A stretch of DNA of 51,700 nucleotides from a virus. Location of the stretch: positions 1-51,700 of the IMG/VR virus record IMGVR_UViG_3300021963_000175. The stretch is one strand, 5' to 3'. Below the pieces are notes generated by a model. That model did not search any database and was not told the origin of the DNA. It was given only the letters and a program-made list of their open reading frames with translations. Positions 21,267 to 28,459 of this stretch are shown piece after piece (position 1 is the first letter of the stretch; every line of letters begins with the position of its first letter). The translations under genes were made by a program, and so were the position numbers.

Positions 21267-21289
21267 GAAAGAAAGAAATAAAAAGTTTG

Positions 21290-21375
21290 TACTGCTGGCC
21301 GGGATCGAACCGGCACGAACCTTACGGCTCACAGGATTTTAAGTCCTGCGCGTCTACCTGTTCCGCCACAACAGC
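21290..21375 (-). tRNA. tRNA-Leu (TAA)
   Basis: The 86-nt sequence folds as a class II tRNA. It has acceptor GCTGTTG/CAGCAGT with two G-U pairs, D-stem GCG/CGC, anticodon stem CAGGA/TCCTG with loop CTTAAAA, a long variable arm and a T arm GCCGG-TTCGATC-CCGGC. The anticodon TAA reads UUA, a codon heavily used in this AT-rich genome. The CCA end is not encoded. It is the only class II tRNA outside the main array, apart from Ser. Confidence 0.95.
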
Positions 21376-21388
21376 ATATTTTTAAATA

Positions 21389-21559
21389 TCATATATTGTA
21401 ATACTCTTTTTTATACTTTCTTTTCTCAGTAAATTTAAAGTAACCAAATGATATGATAAAAACTAAAGCAAATAAAGTGTATTTAAGAACTTTAAAACAC
21501 CATAAAATAAATAAAGCTAAACCACCTGCTAATAACCAACTATTTAACTCTTTACTCAT
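21389..21559 (-). CDS. Small two-TM membrane protein
   Basis: The 56-residue product starts MSKELNSWLLAGGLALFILW and has two hydrophobic stretches (about 7-22 and 27-41), then a basic/aromatic tail. It lies between a promoter and tRNA-Leu, so protein and tRNA share a transcript. It could be a holin-like or other inner-membrane protein. Confidence 0.6.
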   Translation of the reverse strand: MSKELNSWLLAGGLALFILWCFKVLKYTLFALVFIISFGYFKFTEKRKYKKEYYNI

Positions 21560-21580
21560 TATAAATCTTTATTTTCCTTC

Positions 21581-21603
21581 TTATCTTATATTAATATAAT
21601 AAA
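21581..21603 (-). promoter_or_regulatory. Phage promoter-like motif, relaxed form
   Basis: The minus strand has TTTATTATATTAATATAAGATA before the gene at 21559 and the downstream tRNA-Leu. Confidence 0.6.
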
Positions 21604-21627
21604 TCTTTTTCCAAAATCCAAATCTTT

Positions 21628-22416
21628 TTAATCTTCTTTTATAGTTTCATATGAATAATGAACTGAATCTTTTTGTATTGTGAAATACAGATCAAAGTCT
21701 TTATCACAATCACGATTCTTACTAAAGTACATTAAACGTTGATTACTTTCTTTGGATCGCTCAATATGGCACATTGCATCAGTCATGTGTTTTAACCGGT
21801 TTGATCCAGCGAAATCACCCGCCTTAGTCATTTGTTGTATATTAATAAATGTGGTGTAACGTTTATTTTTATTTTCACCTTTTTTATTTCTATCTTGTAA
21901 AGACAAAAACCATGACTCAGCAGCGTTTTCAGTTATTTTATAATGATCTCTAACCATATCAATAACCTCAGCTATTGAATCTACAGCTACAATATCATAA
22001 CCTTCATTAAACACATATTCAAGAGTTTCTTTAACTGTTTCAGCATAGTTTTTCAAAAATAATGTTTTAACACAAGAAAATTTAGGCAAACGCCTACAGT
22101 ACTTATAATAACCAATTTCATCCATCTCACCTGAGATAAATAAACATTTATAACCTTGACGAGTAAAATTAGAAAGCATATCAAGTACAACTGTTGATTT
22201 ACCACTACCAGGACCACCCACCATAACCATATTAGTACCAGGCATAATCCCACCTTCAGTACTTAATATAACATCAAGTTCTGATTTTGTTTGTATTGGT
22301 TTAAATAAAGAATCATTAAAATTAAGTTCATTACCACTAATTAGTTTAATACTAGTTGGATCAAATAATTTTGATTCTGTTTTTTTAGATGGTCTTCCTC
22401 TTTTAGTTTTATTCAT
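21628..22416 (-). CDS. RecA-superfamily (RadA/KaiC-like) ATPase with AT-hook-like N-terminus
   Basis: The 262-residue protein has Walker A GGPGSGKS at residues 67-74, Walker B in GYDIVAVDSIAEVID around 132-146, and a NIQQMTKAGDFAGSNRLKHM segment matching the L2 and post-L2 part of RadA/DnaB-type RecA folds. It lacks the RadA zinc finger and Lon domain and the oligomerisation domain of UvsX. The first ten residues (MNKTKRGRPS) contain an AT-hook-like RGRP. It probably acts in phage recombination or as a DNA motor/loader; which of these is uncertain. It is the last gene of the operon starting at 23487. Confidence 0.8.
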   Translation of the reverse strand: MNKTKRGRPSKKTESKLFDPTSIKLISGNELNFNDSLFKPIQTKSELDVILSTEGGIMPGTNMVMVGGPGSGKSTVVLDMLSNFTRQGYKCLFISGEMDEIGYYKYCRRLPKFSCVKTLFLKNYAETVKETLEYVFNEGYDIVAVDSIAEVIDMVRDHYKITENAAESWFLSLQDRNKKGENKNKRYTTFINIQQMTKAGDFAGSNRLKHMTDAMCHIERSKESNQRLMYFSKNRDCDKDFDLYFTIQKDSVHYSYETIKED

Positions 22417-22421
22417 AACTT

Positions 22422-22760
22422 TTATTTCTGTTGTTGTTTTAAAATATCAAAATACCAATCACGCTCATGAGGTCTGGGTTGAAATACAGGTTTATCAATT
22501 TCATGAAGATATACAGTTTTGAATTTATTTTGTTTTTTAGCTCTTTTATTTGATTCATAATAATATAATGGTCCTGTGTATTTTTGTGGTTTTGGTTCTC
22601 CATTTTCATAATATACAATTCTTCTAGGTCCATCCCAAGATCTAAATGCTCTACAAGTAACTCTATACCATTTGCCTTCTTTTTTAAGTTGAATTTGAGT
22701 TTCTTTTACAGTATTAAAATCGTACTTTAATTGGACAGTGTTACCTTTTTTCTCACTCAT
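22422..22760 (-). CDS. Unknown basic 112-residue protein
   Basis: The product is basic and Tyr-rich, with beta-like segments (KWYRVTCRAFRSWDGPRRIV) and a Pro-rich region (QPRPHERDWYFD). It starts three bases after the preceding stop and lies just upstream of the RadA-like ATPase, so it may be a partner protein. No family is recognised. Confidence 0.7.
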   Translation of the reverse strand: MSEKKGNTVQLKYDFNTVKETQIQLKKEGKWYRVTCRAFRSWDGPRRIVYYENGEPKPQKYTGPLYYYESNKRAKKQNKFKTVYLHEIDKPVFQPRPHERDWYFDILKQQQK

Positions 22761-22763
22761 TTA

Positions 22764-23063
22764 TTAAAATGGAAGTATTTCATCAATTGAAAATTCAACA
22801 CGTTCCTCATCTTTATTTTTTCTAGGAACTGGTGGGTGTTCAAAATATTTTTCTAGCCAAGTTACAGGATATATTAAAACACGACCTGTATATCTAGAAT
22901 TATTAATATGTTTTTCTCCAAATGGTATTTTTTGTAAGGATGCTTCTTTATATATTTCTTTTCCTAATGCGGGTCCAGCCGCTTTACCTAAAAAATTATA
23001 CAATGACATAAAACTATCATTATAATAGGGACTTTCACTCCAATATGGTCTTTCTTTTATCAT
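22764..23063 (-). CDS. Unknown 99-residue protein
   Basis: The N-terminal half is helical with a Gly/Ala-rich stretch (FLGKAAGPALGKEIYKEASL), followed by RYTGRVLIYPVTWLEKYF and an acidic C-terminus. The RVLIYPVTWLEKYF part looks like a winged-helix recognition-type segment, but I cannot assign a family. Confidence 0.65.
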   Translation of the reverse strand: MIKERPYWSESPYYNDSFMSLYNFLGKAAGPALGKEIYKEASLQKIPFGEKHINNSRYTGRVLIYPVTWLEKYFEHPPVPRKNKDEERVEFSIDEILPF

Positions 23064-23064
23064 T

Positions 23065-23487
23065 TTATTTATTTTTAACTGCTTTAATATGTTTACAACC
23101 TTCCATTCTATTCTTTAATCTATAAAAACCTTGGCAATTACATGTCCAATAATTTTTAGATGGATCAAATTTAACTTTATACTCACCTAAACCTGAACCA
23201 CTTTCTGCTGTGAATATTTCTTTTTTTACTTTTATTTCAGGTTTAATCCAGTTAATATCTTCTAATGTTGTAGCTGGGTGTACTTTTAACCAAATAGGAA
23301 CAATATGTTTTTCACCCCTTATTGTTATAATAGAGGGGTTTAATGTATGTTCCACGTCATATTTAAAAGCACTTACACCACAACCTAAAACATCTTCTTC
23401 AGGTGTATATGAATAAGGAAGACTACCTTCAATTATTTCATCAACTACATTACCATCTTTATATGTTTTATAAATCCTTAATAACAT
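23065..23487 (-). CDS. SWIM zinc-finger protein
   Basis: The 140-residue protein ends with KNYWTCNCQGFYRLKNRMEG followed by CKHI, the CxC...CxH SWIM motif (residues about 114-134). SWIM fingers bind DNA or proteins. The upstream 90 residues are beta-rich. It leads the operon that ends with the RadA-like ATPase, so a role in phage recombination is plausible; in other systems SWIM proteins accompany RecA-like ATPases. The specific partner is not shown. Confidence 0.75.
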   Translation of the reverse strand: MLLRIYKTYKDGNVVDEIIEGSLPYSYTPEEDVLGCGVSAFKYDVEHTLNPSIITIRGEKHIVPIWLKVHPATTLEDINWIKPEIKVKKEIFTAESGSGLGEYKVKFDPSKNYWTCNCQGFYRLKNRMEGCKHIKAVKNK

Positions 23488-23497
23488 CTTTTTTTCT

Positions 23498-23523
23498 TTC
23501 TTTTACTATAATAATATAATTAA
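23498..23523 (-). promoter_or_regulatory. Phage promoter-like motif, relaxed form
   Basis: The minus strand has AATTATATTATTATAGTAAA before the SWIM gene. It overlaps the stop codon of the preceding gene. Confidence 0.6.
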
Positions 23524-23882
23524 GAATTTTTAGTTTTCAAAGTCTTTTGTTTTTTCTTACCTTCATGAGTCAATAAGTAAACATTCTCTCCTGTTTCAAC
23601 ATCAATATTTGCATAAATCAAACCTAATTCAATCATATTATCTAAATGGTATTTAACAACACATTCCCTGATAATATCTTCTATTTGTTCTTCATCAAGC
23701 ATAGGTTCATCATGATCAATTACATTTTCAATAGCTTTGAACATAACACCTTCTTCAATCATTTCAAGAAATTTTTGTTCATTTTCAATTTCCTCATCTA
23801 AACAAAGTTGAGGTGCTACTGTTTCAAAAAAACTCATCATCTTTGAAACATAAATCTGTGCGTCTATTGGATAATTATTCAT
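23520..23882 (-). CDS. Unknown acidic protein with possible winged-helix C-terminus
   Basis: The 120-residue product is acidic through residue 75 and then shows EECVVKYHLDNMIELGLIYA-like helices and VYLLTHEGKKKQK, the strand-Glu-Gly pattern of a winged helix. It starts one base before the stop of the upstream 58-residue gene. Regulatory function is a guess. Confidence 0.65.
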   Translation of the reverse strand: MNNYPIDAQIYVSKMMSFFETVAPQLCLDEEIENEQKFLEMIEEGVMFKAIENVIDHDEPMLDEEQIEDIIRECVVKYHLDNMIELGLIYANIDVETGENVYLLTHEGKKKQKTLKTKNS

Positions 23883-23883
23883 A

Positions 23884-24060
23884 TTATTTCTTTATTTGGT
23901 TATACAATTCAATAACTTTATCTGATTCTTCATGAGTCAAACTATCAACTAGTTCTAACAAAATGTCTGTTGTTTCATGATCTGATTCTCCATACATGTC
24001 AATTTGTGCATTTGCTCTGAGTTGCAACTCAATAACTCTGTTTACTTTTTCAATGTTCAT
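23884..24060 (-). CDS. 58-residue helical protein
   Basis: The frame begins MNIEKVNRVIELQLRANAQI and ends in VIELYNQIKK. It is acidic, helical and starts right after a promoter motif. No family is recognised. Confidence 0.65.
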   Translation of the reverse strand: MNIEKVNRVIELQLRANAQIDMYGESDHETTDILLELVDSLTHEESDKVIELYNQIKK

Positions 24061-24076
24061 ATCTTTTTATTTTTCT

Positions 24077-24101
24077 CTTTTACCTTAATAATATAATAAA
24101 A
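24077..24101 (-). promoter_or_regulatory. Phage promoter-like motif, relaxed form
   Basis: The minus strand has TTTTATTATATTATTAAGGT before the gene at 24060. Confidence 0.55.
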
Positions 24102-24125
24102 GATTTGTGGTACTCCAAGGAAAAA

Positions 24126-24281
24126 TTAAAATAAATCTTTTAAATTATTATCCTGGTCCTTGAACGTATCATTAAATTTTCTAAGGTACTCATCCCTATC
24201 CAGAATCTTATTGGCCGCTTTTTCCAATGATTTATTTTTGTTAGGTTTTGGTTGTTTTTTATTTTTTTGTTTCATGTCCAT
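24126..24281 (-). CDS. 51-residue basic protein
   Basis: The frame (MDMKQKNKKQPKPNKNKSLE onward) has a Lys/Pro/Asn-rich N-terminal half and an acidic C-terminal helix. It contains ANKILDRD, produced by an in-frame copy of the recurrent 15-nt element at 24200. It starts just after the terminator at 24289, which could attenuate it. Confidence 0.55.
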   Translation of the reverse strand: MDMKQKNKKQPKPNKNKSLEKAANKILDRDEYLRKFNDTFKDQDNNLKDLF

Positions 24282-24313
24282 AAATAAAGGGGCCTAGTTA
24301 AAAACTAGACCCC
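24282..24313 (-). terminator. Intrinsic terminator
   Basis: On the minus strand GGGGTCTAGTT-TTT-AACTAGGCCCC forms an 11-bp stem with one T-G pair, followed by CTTTATTTATGG. The U-run reaches the start codon of the next gene. Confidence 0.75.
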
Positions 24314-24342
24314 AATGTAAAAGATAAGAAATAAAAGATACT

Positions 24343-24570
24343 TTATTTTTTAGTTTTGGCAGCTGGTTTTTTTCCAGCTGGTTTTTTATTATAGCGTTTC
24401 CTTGGTGCAGGTTTTGGTTTAATAGTTTCTGGAATGAATGGTTGTTCTTCAACAACTGGTTCATCTGTGAGTGTTTCATTAGATGAAACTTGATCATTTT
24501 TTGAGAAGTAAAAATTGTAAATAAAATAAATTACAATTAAAGCTAGGCAGGTGATAACTAAGATATTCAT
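24343..24570 (-). CDS. Membrane-anchored Lys/Pro-rich protein
   Basis: The 75-residue product has an N-terminal TM span (MNILVITCLALIVIYFIYNF) and a C-terminal basic Pro/Lys/Ala tail (PAPRKRYNKKPAGKKPAAKT). Such anchors with basic tails occur in phage lysis and DNA-membrane proteins. It is the last gene of the operon from 25983. Function unknown. Confidence 0.65.
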   Translation of the reverse strand: MNILVITCLALIVIYFIYNFYFSKNDQVSSNETLTDEPVVEEQPFIPETIKPKPAPRKRYNKKPAGKKPAAKTKK

Positions 24571-24572
24571 GA

Positions 24573-24881
24573 TTATTTTTTATTTAATATTTCTAATATA
24601 GATTTAATTTGACTACATTCTTCATACATCTCATTTTTAACAAATACATTCATACATCCATTTAATACAGTTGGATATTCTTCTTTGTCTATTGATAATT
24701 TATATGTTTCTTCTGTTTCACGACAATAAACAGAAAATATGTTTGCCTTTTTTCTATTTTTAGCTATTGCTATTTTAACACTACTAAATAATTCACTAAC
24801 TACATCTAAGTCTTGATTAGAGAATTTTTTTACAAATTCTTCAAAAGAATCAACAATTATTTTTTTCATAGTTTGGTCCAT
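24573..24881 (-). CDS. Small protein paralogous to 27078-27389
   Basis: The 102-residue product ends with EEYPTVLNGCMNVFVKNEMY followed by EECSQIKSILEI. The gene at 27078 ends with the same arrangement (LNQCIEYY, KDERYEQCSEIVKLI). Shared features are AI...KAxIFxV, then LNxC, then YExCSxI. The two are therefore probably paralogs of one small phage family. The function is unknown. It overlaps the transglycosylase gene by 16 bases. Confidence 0.7.
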   Translation of the reverse strand: MDQTMKKIIVDSFEEFVKKFSNQDLDVVSELFSSVKIAIAKNRKKANIFSVYCRETEETYKLSIDKEEYPTVLNGCMNVFVKNEMYEECSQIKSILEILNKK

Positions 24882-25393
24882 TTATTTTTGTAGTTTATAT
24901 TACTAGCAGCATACATAGCATAATCATTCCTAATAGGTTGACCACTATTGTAAGCACCACAAGCTAATTCCCAATCATTGTAAATTGAATGCCATTTATT
25001 AAGCATTTGCATACTAATCTTAACATTCAAATCTATATTAGTTTTTAATTCTTTTTCACTTAAACGATGTTTAACATATGGATGTGCCCAACGAGTAATA
25101 ATCTGCATTGGTCCTACAGCACCAGCGTATGATTTTTGATATGGGTTATAATCAAAATCAAATGGTCCTTGGTAACGAGTTTCTAGATAAGCTACATTAT
25201 AAGCTATATGTTTTGGAATATTGAAACTATCACTCCAGTGTTCAATTGATTCATACATCTGGAGTGAAATAGTTCCATTAGCTAAATCTAAGCGTTCTTC
25301 AAAATAATCTAGACGTTGATTAACATTATAATACATTAATCCAACAATACCTAGAATAATAATCAAATACCAGTGTTTCAATTTAGCAAACAT
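24866..25393 (-). CDS. Membrane-anchored lytic transglycosylase (SLT type)
   Basis: The enzyme cleaves peptidoglycan glycan strands. An N-terminal TM segment (residues about 8-23, LIIILGIVGLMYYNV) is followed by a short linker and the SLT domain: HIAYNVAYLETRYQGPF with the catalytic Glu near residue 72, SYAGAVGPMQI around 90-100, and ACGAYNSGQ near 145. At 175 residues it is a compact catalytic domain. As an anchored periplasmic enzyme it could widen gaps for virion or DNA passage or assist lysis. It is distinct from the GH19 endolysin at 46.6 kb. Confidence 0.85.
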   Translation of the reverse strand: MFAKLKHWYLIIILGIVGLMYYNVNQRLDYFEERLDLANGTISLQMYESIEHWSDSFNIPKHIAYNVAYLETRYQGPFDFDYNPYQKSYAGAVGPMQIITRWAHPYVKHRLSEKELKTNIDLNVKISMQMLNKWHSIYNDWELACGAYNSGQPIRNDYAMYAASNINYKNKWTKL

Positions 25394-25401
25394 AGTTGTT
25401 T

Positions 25402-25719
25402 TTATTTAGTTACTACAGGACTAGCAATTTTACTAGCATACATTTTAAAGATAATTCGTCCAATAGAATCACTATAGATAGTATAACTTCCTGTTTTACG
25501 ATCCATCATAATTAATTTATCTTCTGAATCAATAGCAATTCTTACTTCCTTATTAAGGATAGTTTCATTAACAGCTTGTGGTTTCATTTTTAGTTCTTGG
25601 AAATAGTAACCTAAACCAAAACCAGCAATTAAAGTTGATGCTACAATAGTAACATTCATAAAGCGAGAAAATGCTGCTTTAAATTTTTCTTTGAACTCTT
25701 CTGTGATTAATTTTTTCAT
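25402..25719 (-). CDS. Membrane-anchored small protein
   Basis: A basic N-terminal helix is followed by a TM span (NVTIVASTLIAGFGLGYYFQ, residues about 22-41) and a small beta-rich domain with EDKLIMMDRKTGSYTIYSDS. It stands immediately upstream of the anchored transglycosylase and may act with it at the membrane. No family is recognised. Confidence 0.7.
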   Translation of the reverse strand: MKKLITEEFKEKFKAAFSRFMNVTIVASTLIAGFGLGYYFQELKMKPQAVNETILNKEVRIAIDSEDKLIMMDRKTGSYTIYSDSIGRIIFKMYASKIASPVVTK

Positions 25720-25722
25720 AAC

Positions 25723-25983
25723 TTATTTCTTTTTATTTTGTTTCATTTGACTTTGCTCAGACTTAAGCTTAGCTTCATACATTGGATGGAATTTAGGTTT
25801 TTCATTTTGTAACCTTTCTTCTATTCGTTTTTGTCTTTGTTCTTCTTCAAGTTTATCCAATCTAGCTATTTGTTCAGCTAATGTTGGTTCTCTATATTTG
25901 TTAGATTCATCTGAACGATTAATACGTTCATTACGTTTCATTGCTCTTTCAAAAGCATCTTGACTACATATTTTTAATCCCAT
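25723..25983 (-). CDS. Basic coiled-coil small protein
   Basis: The 86-residue product is highly charged, with a long helix EQIARLDKLEEEQRQKRIEE of coiled-coil character and a Lys/Gln-rich tail. It leads the operon to 24343 and follows the promoter closely. No family is recognised. Confidence 0.65.
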   Translation of the reverse strand: MGLKICSQDAFERAMKRNERINRSDESNKYREPTLAEQIARLDKLEEEQRQKRIEERLQNEKPKFHPMYEAKLKSEQSQMKQNKKK

Positions 25984-25992
25984 ACTCTTTTT

Positions 25993-26014
25993 CTTTTACC
26001 TTATTAATATAATT
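25993..26014 (-). promoter_or_regulatory. Phage promoter-like motif, relaxed form
   Basis: The minus strand has AATTATATTAATAAGGTAAA before the gene at 25983. Confidence 0.55.
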
Positions 26015-26038
26015 ATCCTTTTTTAAAAAACCAAACTT

Positions 26039-26674
26039 TTATCTATAAGAAATAAACTCAGAACCATCATTTGGAGTTTCATCATCCATTAACCCTAATT
26101 CTTTAAAATGTTCTATTTGCCATTCATCCAATTCCCAATTAACTTCATTCTTTTTAGCTGGGGTTATATAATCTTCAATTGCTTTTACTTGTTTATTGTT
26201 GAATACATCTCCAGCATATAAAAAATAACAATTATAACATAACATTTCTAAATTGTTTAAATTCCAATTTTTCTTATTTTTATCTTTAAAACTTAGTAAT
26301 AAAGGTGTTTTTAAATCTGTTAAACGTTGCTCATGAAAATCACATTTATAACAATGTTCAACTAAATGTCCTTCTAATAATAATCTATTTTTAAGTTTAT
26401 CAGGATTATATGAATCAATAGAAACTCTACCTTCAATCAAATCATTTAATAATGGTTCTTTACCTTTAGCAATTGTATGTTTGGCTATCCCTTTACCTGC
26501 CTGATTTTTATGAAGATCAAAAAGACTCAGTCCAGAATCCTCATCACGGAAAAGTTTCATCCATTTTTTTAAATGTTGATAAGAACAATGTAAATACCTA
26601 GCAGCAGCTTTAACTGATCTAGTTTTGATCATTGCTGTTTGGATTTCTTCTTTTGATAATGGTCTTGCTTTCAT
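26039..26674 (-). CDS. HNH-endonuclease-like protein with HTH, degenerate active site
   Basis: The 211-residue protein has a helix-turn-helix near residues 7-42 (KEEIQTAMIKTRSVKAAARY, then LHCSYQHLKKWM). A zinc-type core follows, with CYKC near residue 114, NWNLNNLEMLCYNC near residue 150, and a C-terminal helix. The layout is that of HNH homing-type endonucleases, in which CxxC...NL..LC..CH frames a catalytic His. Here the position where DH is expected reads LSFKDKN, and the last position is Tyr rather than His. It may be an inactive or repurposed HNH protein that keeps DNA binding. It follows the glycosyltransferase operon. Confidence 0.7.
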   Translation of the reverse strand: MKARPLSKEEIQTAMIKTRSVKAAARYLHCSYQHLKKWMKLFRDEDSGLSLFDLHKNQAGKGIAKHTIAKGKEPLLNDLIEGRVSIDSYNPDKLKNRLLLEGHLVEHCYKCDFHEQRLTDLKTPLLLSFKDKNKKNWNLNNLEMLCYNCYFLYAGDVFNNKQVKAIEDYITPAKKNEVNWELDEWQIEHFKELGLMDDETPNDGSEFISYR

Positions 26675-27081
26675 TTAGAATCAAATGTTTCAAGTTTAAA
26701 TAATACATTCCAAAGATCCTCAGGTGTGTCTAATTCTACTTCATTTCCATTATCATCTATTAATGTATTTATTGATCCGTCTGGATTGATTTTTTCATAT
26801 AAATAAAAATTAATTAATTCATATCCGTCTTTACCAAATGTGAATAATAAAAGTGCATCTATTACTTGATAAAACGCTTCATCATAACTTGAAGTGTCAA
26901 GTCGTAAGTCTGCGTTAACTAAACTACTTCTTGTATCTAACACTTGTATTCCATTTATAATAGCGTAGAACAATTCTTTTTTCTTTTCTAAAGTATTTTT
27001 TTTCTTTCGTTTAAAAGAAGTGTTTACTTTAAGTAATTCATCAATTGCTTTTTTTACTAAATTGTATTCTTGATCTTTCAT
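26671..27081 (-). CDS. Unknown 136-residue protein
   Basis: The N-terminal half is basic and helical (KAIDELLKVNTSFKRKKKNT), the C-terminal half acidic with LINFYLYEKINPDGSINTLI. It overlaps both neighbours by four bases and belongs to the glycosyltransferase operon. No family is recognised. Confidence 0.7.
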   Translation of the reverse strand: MKDQEYNLVKKAIDELLKVNTSFKRKKKNTLEKKKELFYAIINGIQVLDTRSSLVNADLRLDTSSYDEAFYQVIDALLLFTFGKDGYELINFYLYEKINPDGSINTLIDDNGNEVELDTPEDLWNVLFKLETFDSK

Positions 27082-27389
27082 AACTCTAATTCTTTAATTA
27101 ATTTAACTATTTCAGAACATTGTTCATAACGTTCATCTTTTTTATAATACTCAATACATTGGTTTAATGCTTTTTTCCAATCTGATTTATTAATTTCTAC
27201 TTGATATTCTGAATATGCTACTTTAAATAAAATAGCTGTTTTTGATCTATTTATAGCAGCGTCTCTAATAGCTTCAACAGTTTCAGAATATACTAAACTA
27301 ATAAAATTATTACTTTTTAATAATAAGTCATGGTCAAGACCTTTACCAACAAAAGCTATATTGAGTGTGAAAGGTTGTCTTACAATCAT
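27078..27389 (-). CDS. Small protein paralogous to 24573-24881
   Basis: The 103-residue product has an N-terminal beta-like stretch and shares the C-terminal LNQCIEYYKKDERYEQCSEI pattern with the gene at 24573. It overlaps the first GT2 gene by four bases. The shared fold could be a small helical effector family; function unknown. Confidence 0.7.
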   Translation of the reverse strand: MIVRQPFTLNIAFVGKGLDHDLLLKSNNFISLVYSETVEAIRDAAINRSKTAILFKVAYSEYQVEINKSDWKKALNQCIEYYKKDERYEQCSEIVKLIKELEL

Positions 27390-28459
27390 GATATCTCATT
27401 TTTTATAAATATTAAATCTTTAGATATGTCATTAATATTTTTTATTTCAACTTTAATATTACCTAATTCAAATTCACCAGTATCATTTGTTTCTTGAATG
27501 ATTTTATTTAATTGAGTTATAACTTTAAAATCATTTTGATTTATCTGTTTTAAATCTAAATTAATAATAATATCATAATCATCTATATTTTTTGGATTAA
27601 TATCCCCTAAAAATTCTTCACCATTAAAAGGAATATAATTACTAACTATTGAACATTTTTTATAAACAGGAGTTAAAATAGGATGACCATACAAATCGTT
27701 TTCTATCCAACTACCCCATTTCTTAATATAGTATTTTCTTGCTTTTTCTTCAGCTATTTTAAAATAATCATCATTAACTCCTATTTTTTCATTCCATCTA
27801 TGACCACGACATGTTAAGTGATAAACAAAAGCATCTCTAGATTGAATCAATTCATATCCTGCTAATATCCACCTTTGAAAAATATCTGAGTCTTCATATG
27901 GAAATGGGGCAAAATTCCAGTCATGACCTCCAATTGCTAAAAAATCTTTTTTATAAAGTAACCATGGTGCAAACATTCCTTTAGTAGTTTTATCAGGAAA
28001 TTGACTTTGTAATTTTTGACAATGCAATTCAAAATCAGCTATATTTAATGAATCAAAGTCCATTCCAAAGTCCATAACTATTTTTTCATTACCTGGAGGA
28101 TGCAATGGTGGTTCTATTCTAGTACCACATACTACAGTTCCGGGTTTTAAATGTTTTAACATATTTTCTATGTAGTTAGGACCAAGTATCATATCAGCAT
28201 GAATAATACCTACAATATCATACATGGTGAAATCTATACCTTTATCATATAATATAGTATGACCTACTCTTTCATTAGATTTAAATATTCTTAATTTATT
28301 ATCTGAGTTATATATTGTTTGCATCCAATCCCAAGTACCATCATTACTAGCATCATCATACATAATAATTTCTACATTTGGAGCATGTTTTTTAATACTA
28401 TAATAAGCATTTTTTAAATGTCTAAGGTTATTATGAGATGGTATAATTAAGGAAATCAT
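27386..28459 (-). CDS. GT2 glycosyltransferase (tandem copy A)
   Basis: The 357-residue protein opens with the GT-A beginning MISLIIPSHNNLRHLKNAYY, followed by the nucleotide-binding EIIMYDDASNDGTWDW, and shows the DxD-like IIHADMILGPNY near residue 90. GTRIEPPLHPPGNEKIV is shared with the next gene. The C-terminal 100 residues form an extension ending in EFELGNIKVEIKNI. GT2 enzymes transfer sugars from nucleotide donors to glycans or proteins. The two genes look like a tandem duplication. The acceptor is unknown. Confidence 0.85.
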   Translation of the reverse strand: MISLIIPSHNNLRHLKNAYYSIKKHAPNVEIIMYDDASNDGTWDWMQTIYNSDNKLRIFKSNERVGHTILYDKGIDFTMYDIVGIIHADMILGPNYIENMLKHLKPGTVVCGTRIEPPLHPPGNEKIVMDFGMDFDSLNIADFELHCQKLQSQFPDKTTKGMFAPWLLYKKDFLAIGGHDWNFAPFPYEDSDIFQRWILAGYELIQSRDAFVYHLTCRGHRWNEKIGVNDDYFKIAEEKARKYYIKKWGSWIENDLYGHPILTPVYKKCSIVSNYIPFNGEEFLGDINPKNIDDYDIIINLDLKQINQNDFKVITQLNKIIQETNDTGEFELGNIKVEIKNINDISKDLIFIKNEIS

